Shown here piece by piece: positions 30,363 to 41,862 of a stretch of DNA of 64,000 nucleotides. Within the stretch, counting starts at the first letter, position 1; every line of letters starts with the position of its first letter. Source of the stretch: Polaromonas glacialis (GTDB taxonomy: Bacteria > Pseudomonadota > Gammaproteobacteria > Burkholderiales > Burkholderiaceae_C); contig NZ_KL448323.1 in the NCBI RefSeq assembly GCF_000709345.1, positions 3,819,745-3,883,744 on the forward strand, written 5' to 3'. The position numbers and the translations under genes are program-made. The notes beneath the pieces were generated by a model. It made no database searches, was not told the origin of the DNA, and was given only the letters and a program-made list of their open reading frames with translations.

Positions 30363-32161
30363 TGAGCAGCGCTTCATGGGGCCTGCTGGCCCTTTACCTG
30401 GGCGTTTTGCTGCTGGCGGCCTGGCCGCTCGGCATCTGGCTGGCGCGCATCAGTTCGGGCCGGCTTCCAGGCTGGATGCAGCGGCTGGAAGCGCCGCTCT
30501 ACCGCCTGGCGGGCACGTCGCCCGACAAGTCGATGAACTGGTGGCAGTACGCGCTGGCGTTGCTGGCGTTCAATGCCGTGGGCCTGCTGGCGGTCTATGC
30601 GCTGCAGCGTTTTCAGGCCGTGCTGCCGCTCAATCCGGCGGGCATGGCGGCTGTCTCGCCCGACTCGGCCTTCAACACCGCCATCAGCTTTGTCGCCAAC
30701 ACCAACTGGCAAGGCTACGGCGGCGAGTCCACCATGAGCTACCTGACGCAGATGCTGGCGCTGGCGGTGCAGAATTTCTTATCCGCCGCCACCGGCATCG
30801 CGGTGGTGTTTGCGCTGTTTCGCGGCTTTGCCGCGCGCGCCACCGGGGCCATCGGCAACTTCTGGGTCGATGTGACGCGCATCACCGCCTGGCTGCTGGT
30901 GCCGCTGTCGCTGGTGTTCGCGCTGCTGCTGGCGGGCAATGGCGTGATCCAGAATTTTGATGCCTACAAGGACGTGGGCACGCTGGAAACCACGAGCTAC
31001 CAGCAGCCTAAAACCGGTCCCGACGGCCAGCCTTTGACAGACGCACAAGGCGCTGCTGTCATGGAGGACGCCAGGACCAGCACGCAGACGCTGGCCATGG
31101 GTCCGGTGGCTTCGCAGGAAGCCATCAAGCTGCTCGGCACCAACGGCGGCGGGTTTTTCAACGCCAATTCCGCCCACCCTTACGAGAACCCGAATGCGGT
31201 CACCAATTTCTTCCAGATGCTGGCGATCTTTTTGATTCCCGCCGCGCTGTGCTTTGCCTTTGGCCGCGAGGTCGGTGACCGGCGCCAGGGCTGGGCCGTG
31301 CTGGCGGCGATGACGGTGATGTTTGTCATTGCCGTGGTCGCCATCGTGCCGGCCGAGCAGGCGGGCAATCCGCTCTTGAGCCCCCTGGGCGTTGACCAGT
31401 TGGCCAGCGCCCTGCAGTCGGGCGGCAACATGGAAGGCAAGGAAATGCGCTTCGGCATCACCGCCTCCGCTTTGTTCGCCGTCATCACCACGGCGGCGTC
31501 GTGCGGCGCCGTCAACGCCATGCACGACTCCTTCACGCCGCTGGGCGGCATGGTGCCGCTGGTGATGATGCAGCTGGGCGAAGTGGTGTTCGGCGGCACC
31601 GGAACGGGGCTCTACGGCATGCTGGTGTTTGCCATCCTGGCGGTGTTCATCTCGGGGCTGATGATTGGCCGCACGCCGGAATACCTGGGCAAGAAGATCG
31701 AGGCGCACGAGATGAAGCTCACCTCCATCGCCATCCTGGTCACGCCGATCCTGGTGCTGGCCGGCACCGCCATCGCCGTGCTGGCAGGCGCGGGCAGGGC
31801 GGGCGTGGCCAATCCGGGCGCGCACGGCTTCTCGGAAATCCTGTACGCCTTCACCTCGGCCGCCAACAACAACGGCAGCGCCTTTGCCGGCCTGTCGGCC
31901 AACACGCCGTTCTATAACACGCTGCTGGGCGTGGCAATGTGGCTGGGGCGCTTCGGCGTGATCGTGCCGGTGCTGGCGATTGCCGGCAGCCTGGCCGCCA
32001 AGAAGCGACTGCCCGTCACGGCTGGCACGATGCCGACGCATGGCCCGCTGTTCGTCATGCTGCTGATCGGCACCGTACTGCTGGTCGGGCTGCTCAATTA
32101 CGTGCCAGCGCTGGCGCTGGGCCCGGTGGTCGAGCACCTGATGCTGTGGCCCGGTCAATAA
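30362..32161 (+). CDS. kdpA: K+-transporting ATPase subunit A (potassium channel subunit)
   Basis: 599 aa from the ATG overlapping the kdpF stop; an earlier in-frame GTG would run through kdpF. A polytopic membrane protein related to Trk/Ktr K+ channels with four selectivity-filter-like loops (for example FVANTNWQGYGGESTMSYLT; LLGTNGGGFFNANSAHPYEN; FTSAANNNGSAFAGLSANTP). It binds and conducts K+ for the KdpB pump. Full length for the family (~560-600 aa). Confidence 0.97.
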   Translation: MSSASWGLLALYLGVLLLAAWPLGIWLARISSGRLPGWMQRLEAPLYRLAGTSPDKSMNWWQYALALLAFNAVGLLAVYALQRFQAVLPLNPAGMAAVSPDSAFNTAISFVANTNWQGYGGESTMSYLTQMLALAVQNFLSAATGIAVVFALFRGFAARATGAIGNFWVDVTRITAWLLVPLSLVFALLLAGNGVIQNFDAYKDVGTLETTSYQQPKTGPDGQPLTDAQGAAVMEDARTSTQTLAMGPVASQEAIKLLGTNGGGFFNANSAHPYENPNAVTNFFQMLAIFLIPAALCFAFGREVGDRRQGWAVLAAMTVMFVIAVVAIVPAEQAGNPLLSPLGVDQLASALQSGGNMEGKEMRFGITASALFAVITTAASCGAVNAMHDSFTPLGGMVPLVMMQLGEVVFGGTGTGLYGMLVFAILAVFISGLMIGRTPEYLGKKIEAHEMKLTSIAILVTPILVLAGTAIAVLAGAGRAGVANPGAHGFSEILYAFTSAANNNGSAFAGLSANTPFYNTLLGVAMWLGRFGVIVPVLAIAGSLAAKKRLPVTAGTMPTHGPLFVMLLIGTVLLVGLLNYVPALALGPVVEHLMLWPGQ

Positions 32162-32180
32162 ACCGCAAGGTATTACAACC

Positions 32181-34256
<2,076 letters not shown>

Positions 34257-34275
34257 ATTTTCAAAGGAGTCCATT

Positions 34276-34866
34276 ATGAAAAACATACTTCGTCCCGCGC
34301 TGGTCCTGTTTCTGTTGCTTACGCTGCTGACCGGCGTGGCCTATCCGCTGGCCGTCACCGGCGCGGCGCGGCTGCTGTTTCCGGACCAAGCCGCTGGCAG
34401 CCTGATCCTGCGCGATGGCAAGCCGGTCGGCTCCGCGCTGATCGGCCAGAACTTCACCGACCCCGGCCATTTCTGGGGCCGTCCGTCGGCCACCGGCCCC
34501 ATGCCCTACAACGCCTCGGCGTCCGGCGGCTCCAACCTGGGGCCGCTGAACCCCGCGCTGGTCGATGCCGTCAAGGGCCGCATAGACGCCCTGCGCGCCG
34601 CCGATCCGGGCAATGCCGGCCCCGTGCCGGTCGATCTGGTGACCGCCTCGGCCAGCGGGCTCGATCCGCATATCAGCCCGGCCGCTGCCGGCTACCAGGC
34701 CGCGCGCGTCGCCCGGGTGCGCGGGTTGCCGCTGGAAAAGGTGCAGCAACTGGTCACGCAGGAAACCGAAACGCCGCTGTTCGGGCTGCTGGGCGAGCCG
34801 CGCGTGCATGTGCTCAGGCTTAACCTGGCGCTCGATGCGCTCAAGCGCGTCAATGCGCCGGGCTGA
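34276..34866 (+). CDS. kdpC: K+-transporting ATPase subunit C
   Basis: 196 aa. One N-terminal transmembrane helix (RPALVLFLLLTLLTGVAYPL) and a periplasmic domain with IGQNFTDPGHFWGRPSA, ASGGSNLGPLNPAL and GLDPHISPAAAGYQAARVAR, the family's conserved segments. KdpC is thought to support K+ or ATP affinity of the complex. AAAGGAG lies 9 bases before the start. Confidence 0.96.
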   Translation: MKNILRPALVLFLLLTLLTGVAYPLAVTGAARLLFPDQAAGSLILRDGKPVGSALIGQNFTDPGHFWGRPSATGPMPYNASASGGSNLGPLNPALVDAVKGRIDALRAADPGNAGPVPVDLVTASASGLDPHISPAAAGYQAARVARVRGLPLEKVQQLVTQETETPLFGLLGEPRVHVLRLNLALDALKRVNAPG

Positions 34867-34884
34867 TGCAGTAACCTGCGCACA

Positions 34885-37584
34885 ATGAACACACCCGCCA
34901 GCCAGCGCCCCGACCCTGACGAGCTGCTGCAGCGGCTGCAGCAGCAGGAAAAGCAGGGCGCGCGCGGCCGGCTGCGCATATATTTCGGCGCCAGCGCGGG
35001 CGTCGGCAAGACCTTTGCGATGCTCAGCGCCGCCCAGCGCGCGATGAAAGACGGCCGCGATGTGTTGGTCGGGGTGATCGAAACCCACGGGCGCAGCGAA
35101 ACGGCCGAACTGCTGGTTGGGCTGAAGCAGCTGCCGCTGCGCGAGGTGGCCTACCGGGGCAAAACGCTCAGGGAGTTCGACCTGGACGCGGCGCTGGCGC
35201 GCAAGCCGGACATAGCGCTGGTCGATGAGCTGGCGCACAGCAATGTGGACGGCTCGCGCCACCCCAAGCGCTGGCAGGATGTGCAGGAGCTGCTCGATGC
35301 CGGCATCGACGTCTGGTCGGCCATCAACGTGCAGCACCTGGAAAGCCTGAACGGCACGGTCGGCGCCATCACCGGCATCCGCGTCAATGAAACCGTGCCC
35401 GACACCGTGCTGGACGCGGCCGACGAGATCATCCTGGTCGATGTCACGCCCGACGAGCTGACGGCGCGCCTCAAGGCCGGCAAGGTCTACCTGCCGCAGC
35501 AGGCCGAGCGCGCGGCGCAGAATTTTTTCCGCAAGGGCAACCTGATCGCGCTGCGCGAGATTGCCCTGCGGCGCACTGCCGAGCATGTCGAGGACGATGT
35601 GCGCAGCTACCGGGTCGAAAAATCCATCGCCCCGGTGTGGAACACCGAAGGCGCGCTGCTGGCCTGCATCGGTCCGCGTGAAGGCGCCGAGCAGGCCGTG
35701 CGCACGGCGGCGCGGCTGGCCGGCCAGCTCAATGTGCGCTGGCATGCGGTGTATGTGGAAACCCCGCGCCTGCAGCGGCTCAAGGAATCCGAGCGCGACC
35801 GGATTCTGGCCGTCATCAAGCTGGCCGATGAGCTGGGCGCCGCCACCGCCGTGCTGGCGGCCAGCGATGTGGCCGCCGAACTGGTGGCGCAGGCGCAGCT
35901 GCTCAACTGCGCCACGCTGGTGGTCGGGCGGCCCGCGCCGGCGGATTGGCGAACGCTGTGGAGCGGGCGCAGCATGACGCGCCGGCTGGCCTTGCTGGCC
36001 CCCACGCTGGACATTGTGGAAGTGGGCCATGCCCAGAGCACCCGGCGCCTGGCCCCGGCTGCGCTGCGCAGCGATGACGACGCGGCTGCCGCCTGGCACG
36101 GCAGCCTGCCGCGCTATGCCTGGGCGCTGGCCAGCAGCGTGGCCATCACCGTGCTGGCCACGCCGCTGCTCAATGTTTTCGATCTGGCCAACATCGTCAT
36201 GCTGTTTTTGCTGGGCACGGTGCTGGTGGCGCTGAAGTTCGGGCGCGGCCCGGCGGCGCTGGCGGCGTTCCTCAATGTCGCCGCGTTTGATTTTTTCTTC
36301 GTCGCGCCGCGCCTGTCGCTGGCGGTCAGCGACGTGCAGTATCTGGTGACGTTCGCCGTCATGCTGGTGGTCGGGCTGCTGACCGGCCAGCTCACGGCGG
36401 GCCTGCGCTTTCAGGCGCGCATCTCAAGCAGCCGCGAGCGCCGCGCGCAGTCGCTGTTCGAGCTGACGCGCGACCTGTCGGCGGCCTTGATGCCCTCGCA
36501 GGTGGCCGAGCTGGGCGAAGCCGCTGTGCAGCGCGACTTCGGCGGGCAGGCGCTGGTGCTGGCCATCGACGCCCGGGACCAGCTGGTGCCGCCCGGCCAC
36601 GCGCCGCCGGGCTTTGACGCCAGCGTGGCCGACTGGGCGTTTCGCCATTCGCAGGCCGCCGGCCTGGCCACCTCAACGCTGTCGGCCCAGCCCTGGCATT
36701 ACGTGCCGCTGAAGGCGACCATGCGGGTGCGCGGCGTGCTGGCTCTGCAGCCCGCAAAGCCCCGCTGGCTCTTGATTCCCGAGCAATTGCAGCAGATCGA
36801 CACGCTGGCGCGGCAGATCGCCATTGCGATGGAGCGCGTGCATTACGTGGAGATTGCCCAGCAGGCGGTGGTCGAGATGGAGTCGGAGCGGCTGCGCAAC
36901 ACGCTGCTGGCGGCGATTTCGCACGATCTGCGCACACCGCTGACGGCGCTGATCGGGCTGGCCGAGTCGCTGCAGCGCTCGCAGCCGCCGCTGGCGCCGC
37001 AGCAGGCCGGCATGGCGCAGGCGATGACGCAGCAGGCGCGCCAGCTCAATGCGCTGGTGAGCAACCTGCTCGACATGGCGCGCTTGCAGAACGGCGCGGT
37101 CAGCCTGCACCGCGAATGGCAGTCGGTCGAGGAGGTGGTCGGTTCGTCGATTCGCGCCGCGCAGCCCGCGCTGGACGGCCGGGCGGTACGAGCCGACATT
37201 CCGCCGGATTTGCCGCTGGTCGAGTTTGACGCGGTGCTGATGGAGCGCGTGCTGGTGAACCTGCTGGAAAACGCGGCCAAATACGGCGCGCCGCCGTTTG
37301 AAATCCATGCGCGGGCGACGCAGGGCAGCCTGGTGTTGAGCGTGCGCGACCACGGGCCGGGGCTGCCGCGCGCGCTGCGCGGCCGCGAGGCCGAACTGTT
37401 CGAGAAATTCACCCGTGGCCAGAGCGAGTCGGCCACGCCGGGCGTCGGGCTGGGGCTGGCGATTTGCAAGGCCATCGTCGATGCGCATCGCGGAAAGATC
37501 GTGGCTGGCAATGCCCCGGGCGGCGGGGCGGAGTTCACTGTGACACTGCCGCGCGGTTTGCCGCCCGAGCCGGCGCCGGAATAA
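34885..37584 (+). CDS. kdpD: sensor histidine kinase KdpD
   Basis: 899 aa, full length. Domains: N-terminal KdpD sensor with Walker A (FGASAGVGKTFAML, residues 34-47) and VDELAHSNVDGSRHPKRWQD; a USP-like domain (~250-370); DUF4118 transmembrane part with four helices (~410-500); a GAF-like region; then dimerisation/phosphoacceptor His680 in AISHDLRTPLTAL and the HATPase (LLENAAKYGAPPFEIHARAT; HGPGLPRAL; GVGLGLAICKAIV). It senses K+ limitation and ionic strength and phosphorylates KdpE. It follows kdpC by 18 bases, so structural and regulatory genes form one operon. Confidence 0.97.
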   Translation: MNTPASQRPDPDELLQRLQQQEKQGARGRLRIYFGASAGVGKTFAMLSAAQRAMKDGRDVLVGVIETHGRSETAELLVGLKQLPLREVAYRGKTLREFDLDAALARKPDIALVDELAHSNVDGSRHPKRWQDVQELLDAGIDVWSAINVQHLESLNGTVGAITGIRVNETVPDTVLDAADEIILVDVTPDELTARLKAGKVYLPQQAERAAQNFFRKGNLIALREIALRRTAEHVEDDVRSYRVEKSIAPVWNTEGALLACIGPREGAEQAVRTAARLAGQLNVRWHAVYVETPRLQRLKESERDRILAVIKLADELGAATAVLAASDVAAELVAQAQLLNCATLVVGRPAPADWRTLWSGRSMTRRLALLAPTLDIVEVGHAQSTRRLAPAALRSDDDAAAAWHGSLPRYAWALASSVAITVLATPLLNVFDLANIVMLFLLGTVLVALKFGRGPAALAAFLNVAAFDFFFVAPRLSLAVSDVQYLVTFAVMLVVGLLTGQLTAGLRFQARISSSRERRAQSLFELTRDLSAALMPSQVAELGEAAVQRDFGGQALVLAIDARDQLVPPGHAPPGFDASVADWAFRHSQAAGLATSTLSAQPWHYVPLKATMRVRGVLALQPAKPRWLLIPEQLQQIDTLARQIAIAMERVHYVEIAQQAVVEMESERLRNTLLAAISHDLRTPLTALIGLAESLQRSQPPLAPQQAGMAQAMTQQARQLNALVSNLLDMARLQNGAVSLHREWQSVEEVVGSSIRAAQPALDGRAVRADIPPDLPLVEFDAVLMERVLVNLLENAAKYGAPPFEIHARATQGSLVLSVRDHGPGLPRALRGREAELFEKFTRGQSESATPGVGLGLAICKAIVDAHRGKIVAGNAPGGGAEFTVTLPRGLPPEPAPE

Positions 37585-37593
37585 ACTCTGCCG

Positions 37594-38298
37594 ATGCCCA
37601 TTCCCATTGTTGTCATCATCGAAGACGAGCCGCAAATCCGCCGTTTTGTCCGCAGCGCGCTGGAGGCTGAGGGCTGGCAGGTGTTCGAGGCCGACACGGC
37701 CAGAAAAGGCCTGAGCGAAGCGGGCACGCGCAAGCCCGACCTGCTGGTGCTCGATCTGGGCTTGCCCGACGGCGACGGGCTGGACCTGATCCGCGACGTG
37801 CGCGGCTGGTCGGGTGTGCCGATCATCGTGCTGTCGGCGCGCAGCGGCGAAGCCGGCAAGATTGCCGCGCTCGATGCCGGCGCCGACGATTATTTGACCA
37901 AGCCCTTCGGTGTTGGCGAGCTGCTGGCCCGGGTGCGCGCCAACCTGCGCCGGCCCCGCGCCGCCGCCGCCGACGGCACGACGGCGGAAGAGGCCGACCC
38001 GGTGTTTCGCTTCGGCGCGGTCGAGGTGGACCGGCAGGCGCGACTGGTGCGCCGCGCTGGCGCGGAAGTCCACTTGACGCCCATCGAGTACCGACTGCTC
38101 AGCGTCTTGATCGCCAACGCCGGCCGGGTGCTGACGCACCGCCAGCTGCTGCGCGAGGTGTGGGGGCCGTCGCATGCCGGGCAGAGCCACTACCTGCGCA
38201 TCTACATGGGCCACCTGCGGCAAAAGCTGGAGCTTGACCCGGCCCAGCCGCAGCATCTGCTGACCGAAACCGCCGTGGGCTACCGGCTGGCGGCCTGA
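37594..38298 (+). CDS. kdpE: KdpE response regulator (OmpR family)
   Basis: 234 aa. Receiver domain with Asp54 in LLVLDLGLPDGDG, Thr/Ser of IIVLSARS and Lys in YLTKPFGVGELLAR. OmpR/PhoB winged-helix domain from about residue 135 (HLTPIEYRLLSVLIANAGRV, LTHRQLLREVWGPSHAGQSH, YLRIYMGHLRQKLE). It activates the kdp operon. It starts 9 bases after the kdpD stop. Confidence 0.96.
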   Translation: MPIPIVVIIEDEPQIRRFVRSALEAEGWQVFEADTARKGLSEAGTRKPDLLVLDLGLPDGDGLDLIRDVRGWSGVPIIVLSARSGEAGKIAALDAGADDYLTKPFGVGELLARVRANLRRPRAAAADGTTAEEADPVFRFGAVEVDRQARLVRRAGAEVHLTPIEYRLLSVLIANAGRVLTHRQLLREVWGPSHAGQSHYLRIYMGHLRQKLELDPAQPQHLLTETAVGYRLAA

Positions 38299-38300
38299 AA

Positions 38301-38353
38301 GTCAAGTAAAAATAGCCGTTTCCGCACGTCCAGAAAGCAATGTTTGCTATGGA
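38301..38353. repeat. short intergenic repeat, degenerate copy
   Basis: AAGTCAAGTAAAAATAGCCG ... AAAGCAATGTTTGCTATGGA: AATAGC and GCTAT ends with a spacer between kdpE and the convergent DUF2244 gene. A weak member of the family. Confidence 0.4.
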
Positions 38354-38383
38354 TTAAGGAGTAAATGGCAGCGAGCCAGACCG

Positions 38384-38908
38384 CTAGGGCGCCTGCACGG
38401 GCGCACCCGCCCGTCTTGCGGCCAAAGCCAGCCTTATTTCCCGCTCCACCCGCCGTTTCTGGCCGGACGCCAGCTGCGTCGCCACCTCGACCCGCTGCGG
38501 GCTGCAGCACAGCCACAAGCGCTCCATGCGCACGCCGCTGCGCTCCAGGCGCGCCCAGGCCGGATTCATGCGGTAGTGCGCGGTGTTCATGCCGCGCACC
38601 ACCTCGATGGCCAGGTGGCCGTCCGGGCCGAAGCTGATCTGTTCGCCATCGGCCGCATGCACCATGTAAAAAAGGTACAGCGCCCCGGCCACCGTGATCT
38701 CCAGCAGGCACCACAGCGGAATCATCCACACCCCGTGCCAGCCAAAAAACAGGGCGATGGTGATGCTGAACGCCACCAGCGCTGCATAGCTCAGCAGCAG
38801 CTGGCCGGGTGTCAGCGCGCAGCGGCGCCTGAGTTGCCAGCAGGGTGCGTTTTCACCGGCGTCCGCAGCGGGCTGGGGGCCGTCCGGTGTCGAGGGGAGG
38901 GTGTTCAT
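38384..38908 (-). CDS. DUF2244 domain membrane protein
   Basis: 174 aa from the ATG at 38908 (MNTLPSTPDGPQPAADAGEN); an upstream TTG at 38950 is possible. Two adjacent transmembrane helices (LLLSYAALVAFSITIALFFG; VWMIPLWCLLEITVAGALYL) followed by a cytoplasmic domain with AADGEQISFGPDGHLAIEVV and ending in basic LASGQKRRVEREIRLALAAR, as in DUF2244 proteins. In many beta- and alphaproteobacteria this family lies near cytochrome oxidase genes; none is seen here. Function unknown. Confidence 0.8.
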   Translation of the reverse strand: MNTLPSTPDGPQPAADAGENAPCWQLRRRCALTPGQLLLSYAALVAFSITIALFFGWHGVWMIPLWCLLEITVAGALYLFYMVHAADGEQISFGPDGHLAIEVVRGMNTAHYRMNPAWARLERSGVRMERLWLCCSPQRVEVATQLASGQKRRVEREIRLALAARRAGAPVQAP

Positions 38909-39079
38909 GGCTTGGACGATCAGGTGCGCGGCAAGGCCGAATTTTCGCAACGCCGGTAGGCGCCTGGATAAAAAAAGAAAATATACCCGTGCCCGCCCAA
39001 AAGGTCATACCGGCCCTGCGAACGACCCTATCGGCACCGGCCATCGGCGTCAGCGCAGCCGTCCTAAAATACCCCGGCC

Positions 39080-39916
39080 ATGTCCGACCAAAATTTCCCC
39101 AAACCTCCTGCCTCCGGCGCGGTGCGCATTCGCGCCACGCCGGCCGCCGACGGCGCGCCCGCGCCCACCGTCCGCCTGAACAAACGCATGGCCGACCTCG
39201 GCCTGTGCTCGCGCCGCGAGGCCGACGACTGGATTGCCCGGGGCTGGGTGCGCGTCAACGGGCTGCCTGCCGTGATGGGCCAGCCGGTGGCGGTCAACGC
39301 GCGCATCGACGTCGCCCGCGAAGCCGAGCAGCAGCAGCGCCAGCAGGTCACCATCCTGATCAACAAGCCGGTCGGCTACGTCAGCGGCCAGGCCGAGGAC
39401 GGGCATGAACCGGCGGTGGCGCTGGTGCAGCCCGAAAACCGCTGGCGCGAGTGCAACAGCCGCATGCGCTGGGGCTTTGAACAATTGCGCGGCTTGGCGC
39501 CGGCCGGCCGGCTGGACATCGACTCGATCGGCCTGCTGGTGCTGACGCAGGACGGCCGCGTGGCGCGCCAGCTCATCGGCGAGGACTCGGAGATGGAAAA
39601 GGAATACCTGGTGCGCGTGAGCTACGGGCCTGAAAACGTCAATGTGCAGGCGGCGTTTCCCGCTGAAAGGCTGGCGCTGCTATGCCATGGCCTGAGCCTG
39701 GACGGCCAGCCGCTTCGCCCGGCGCAGGTCAGCTGGCAAAACCCCGAGCAGCTGCGCTTCGTGCTCAAGGAAGGCAAGAAGCGCCAGATCCGCCGCATGT
39801 GCGAGCAGGTCGGGCTGTTCGTGACCGGTCTCAAGCGCGTGCGCATTGGCCGCGTCAACCTGGGCCACCTGCCGATCGGCCAGTGGCGCTACCTGATGCC
39901 GCACGAGCAGTTCTGA
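39080..39916 (+). CDS. rluF: RluF-like 23S rRNA pseudouridine synthase
   Basis: 278 aa. S4 RNA-binding domain (RLNKRMADLGLCSRREADDW, about residues 32-51) and RsuA/RluB/E/F-type catalytic domain with LAPAGRLDIDSIGLLVLTQD, containing the catalytic Asp of GRLD. It ends with the conserved FVLKEGKKRQIRRMCEQVGL. It isomerises a uridine in 23S rRNA (U2604 in E. coli for RluF). A longer N-terminal tail precedes the S4 domain. Rsu/RluB-type assignment is less likely from the length and KRQIRRMCE context. Confidence 0.85.
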   Translation: MSDQNFPKPPASGAVRIRATPAADGAPAPTVRLNKRMADLGLCSRREADDWIARGWVRVNGLPAVMGQPVAVNARIDVAREAEQQQRQQVTILINKPVGYVSGQAEDGHEPAVALVQPENRWRECNSRMRWGFEQLRGLAPAGRLDIDSIGLLVLTQDGRVARQLIGEDSEMEKEYLVRVSYGPENVNVQAAFPAERLALLCHGLSLDGQPLRPAQVSWQNPEQLRFVLKEGKKRQIRRMCEQVGLFVTGLKRVRIGRVNLGHLPIGQWRYLMPHEQF

Positions 39917-39919
39917 GCG

Positions 39920-39987
39920 GATTTTTCAAGCCAAAACAACTGTTTGCGCAGGCGGGTCGTGCGCAAACAGCTATTTAATCAATAGCG
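39920..39987. repeat. Comamonadaceae-type short intergenic repeat
   Basis: ATTTTTCAAGCCAAAACAAC, CTGTTTGCGCAGGCGGGTCG and TGCGCAAACAGCTATTTAAT followed by CAATAGC. TTTGCGCA and TGCGCAAA are inverted arms. A clear full-length member, useful as a reference for the copies inside genes at 17908 and 48200. Confidence 0.8.
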
Positions 39988-40045
39988 GTGTGTGGCGGGT
40001 CGCGGGGCACTGGCGCAAGCGGCCCAAACTCAGCACAATCGGCGC

Positions 40046-41416
40046 ATGCCCACTTCTCCGGCGGCCGAAAAGGCCACACCCCGTTTTTCGCGCCTGCCCG
40101 GCTACCTGCACCTGTCCGACATCCAGGGGCTGGCGCAACTCGCCATGCAGGGCGCGCTGGGCGTCACCGACCTGGTCGAGAACGTTCAGGGCAATGTGTA
40201 CAAGGCGGTCGCTGCCTACTTTGGCCCGCTGGGGGCCCGGTTTGTCGACGGCATGCCCGGGCGCAGCGGCATCAAGGCCTTCGGGATCACCGGGCTGGTT
40301 TACGGCAGCGTCAAGGGCGCGACCCGGCTGGCGGGCGGGGCTGCCGGTGCGCTGCTGTCGCGGGCAAAGGCGCTGCAGGGCAAGAAAACCCCTTCCCGTC
40401 GGCGCGAAGCGATGCTCGCAGCCCTCAACGGCGTGCTGGGAGACATGCTGCTTGAAACGGCCAACCCGCTGGCCATTTCCATGAGTCTGCGCCACCAGGG
40501 CCAGCCGCTGGCGCTGGACAAGGCGGCGCTGGCGCAGCGCCTGACCGGCGCGACCGGCAAGGTGCTGGTGCTGATTCATGGCCTGTGCATGAACGACCTG
40601 CAGTGGCGCCCTCGTGGTGCGTCAAGCGCGCTGCATCCCGCGCACGACCACGGCCTGCACTTGGCGGGCGAACTGGGCTACACGCCGGTTTACCTGCACT
40701 ACAACAGCGGCCTGCACACCTCCGTCAACGGCCTGCAACTGGCCGGATTGCTGGAGCAACTGCTTGCCGCCTGGCCGCAGCCGGTTCAGGAACTGACGCT
40801 GCTGGGGCACAGCATGGGCGGCTTGCTGGCAAGGAGCGCCGTGCATCAGGCCACGCAAGCCGGTCACGCCTGGCCGGCGCAACTCAAGCGGCTGGTGTTC
40901 CTGGGAACGCCGCACCACGGCGCGCCGCTGGAGCGGGTGGGCAACTGGATCGATGCCGTACTCGACAAGCAGGCGGTCACCCGGCCCTTCGCCAAAATCG
41001 GACAGATCCGCAGTGCCGGCATCACCGACCTGCGCTACGGCAATGTGCTGGAGGCCGACTGGCGGCACGCCGGCCGCTTTGTCAGCGTGCCCGATGCCCG
41101 GCAGGTCTTGCCGCTGCCGGCTGGCGTCGCCTGCTACGCGGTAGCCGCCACCACCGTCGCCCATGGGGCCGGGCCGCTGGCACCGGTCCGGCACGCCTTG
41201 AGCCACAAAATGGTGGGCGACGGCCTGGTGCCGCTTGAAAGCGCGCTCGGCCGGCACGAAGACCCGCATCGCACGCTGGCGTTCGCGCCGGACCAACAGT
41301 GGATCGCGCATGGCATGGGCCACATGGATCTGCTGAGCCGGCCGGAGGTAAGTGCGCAACTGGTGCGCTGGCTGGGCGCGCCGGCTTCGTCGCCGCCAGG
41401 GCAGCGCGCCGGTTGA
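40046..41416 (+). CDS. alpha/beta hydrolase, lipase/PGAP1-like
   Basis: 456 aa from the ATG at 40046 (MPTSPAAEKATPRFSRLPGY). Residues 1-150 are a helical cap-like region. Then come the hydrolase core KVLVLIHGLCMNDLQWRPRG (oxyanion HG), the nucleophile elbow LLGHSMGGLLARSAVHQATQ (GHSMG, nucleophile Ser near residue 258), and VFLGTPHHGAPLERVGNWID, typical of triacylglycerol lipases and PGAP1-like hydrolases. Candidate catalytic Asp/His: VGDGLVPLESALG and HGMGHMDLLSRPEV near the C-terminus. No signal peptide; presumably cytoplasmic. Substrate unknown. Confidence 0.85.
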   Translation: MPTSPAAEKATPRFSRLPGYLHLSDIQGLAQLAMQGALGVTDLVENVQGNVYKAVAAYFGPLGARFVDGMPGRSGIKAFGITGLVYGSVKGATRLAGGAAGALLSRAKALQGKKTPSRRREAMLAALNGVLGDMLLETANPLAISMSLRHQGQPLALDKAALAQRLTGATGKVLVLIHGLCMNDLQWRPRGASSALHPAHDHGLHLAGELGYTPVYLHYNSGLHTSVNGLQLAGLLEQLLAAWPQPVQELTLLGHSMGGLLARSAVHQATQAGHAWPAQLKRLVFLGTPHHGAPLERVGNWIDAVLDKQAVTRPFAKIGQIRSAGITDLRYGNVLEADWRHAGRFVSVPDARQVLPLPAGVACYAVAATTVAHGAGPLAPVRHALSHKMVGDGLVPLESALGRHEDPHRTLAFAPDQQWIAHGMGHMDLLSRPEVSAQLVRWLGAPASSPPGQRAG

Positions 41417-41862
41417 AGCGGCAAGCAAGCCCGGCCACATAGCGCGCCGCGCGTGGCGTGGCCAAACGAGCGCTAGCCGCCGCTCCCTGCGCCTTATCGG
41501 TCGCCACCTCCCCGAAGCACAGGCAACTCCCGGGAATGGCTGAGCTTTATCGGCATCAAGGTGGGTCGCCGCGCGCGTTCAGTCCACCACCACAAAGTTT
41601 CTCGCTACAGGACGCAGTGGGCGGCAGCGTGGCGTGCTGCAACTAGAAAAATGCTTTTAGCAGCCGGCTGTCAATTTTTATTCATCAAAACAATATTGAT
41701 TTTTTAATCAATATTGTTAATATAAGTAAAATTTAATTTTAAATGATCAATTTATTGGTCGTTCATGAGTTGCCACCTTGCTTGAATGAGTGATGTGGTG
41801 CCGATGAAATTTCGGCGAGTGGCAAGTAATCTTTGGCGCGGTTGCAAGGCACGGTGGTCATC
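41417..41862. other. AT-rich intergenic region with a perfect hairpin
   Basis: No supported gene in about 446 bases. The second half is far more AT-rich than its surroundings (about 41640-41760). It contains AACAATATTGATT (41689-41701) and its exact reverse complement (41706-41718) around TTTT. This could be a regulator site or weak terminator and it lies upstream of the secreted protein gene at 41863. Confidence 0.6.
41689..41718. promoter_or_regulatory. 13-bp perfect AT-rich hairpin
   Basis: Arms 41689-41701 and 41706-41718 with a 4-T loop. Stem only 2 of 13 G/C pairs, so weak as an RNA terminator; as DNA it is a 30-bp dyad that could bind a dimeric regulator or nucleoid protein. Confidence 0.45.

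Noticed and set aside
41417..41862. Phage attachment site or tRNA end in the AT-rich island
   Set aside because: No tRNA-like cloverleaf and no integrase gene nearby; only a simple dyad is visible.
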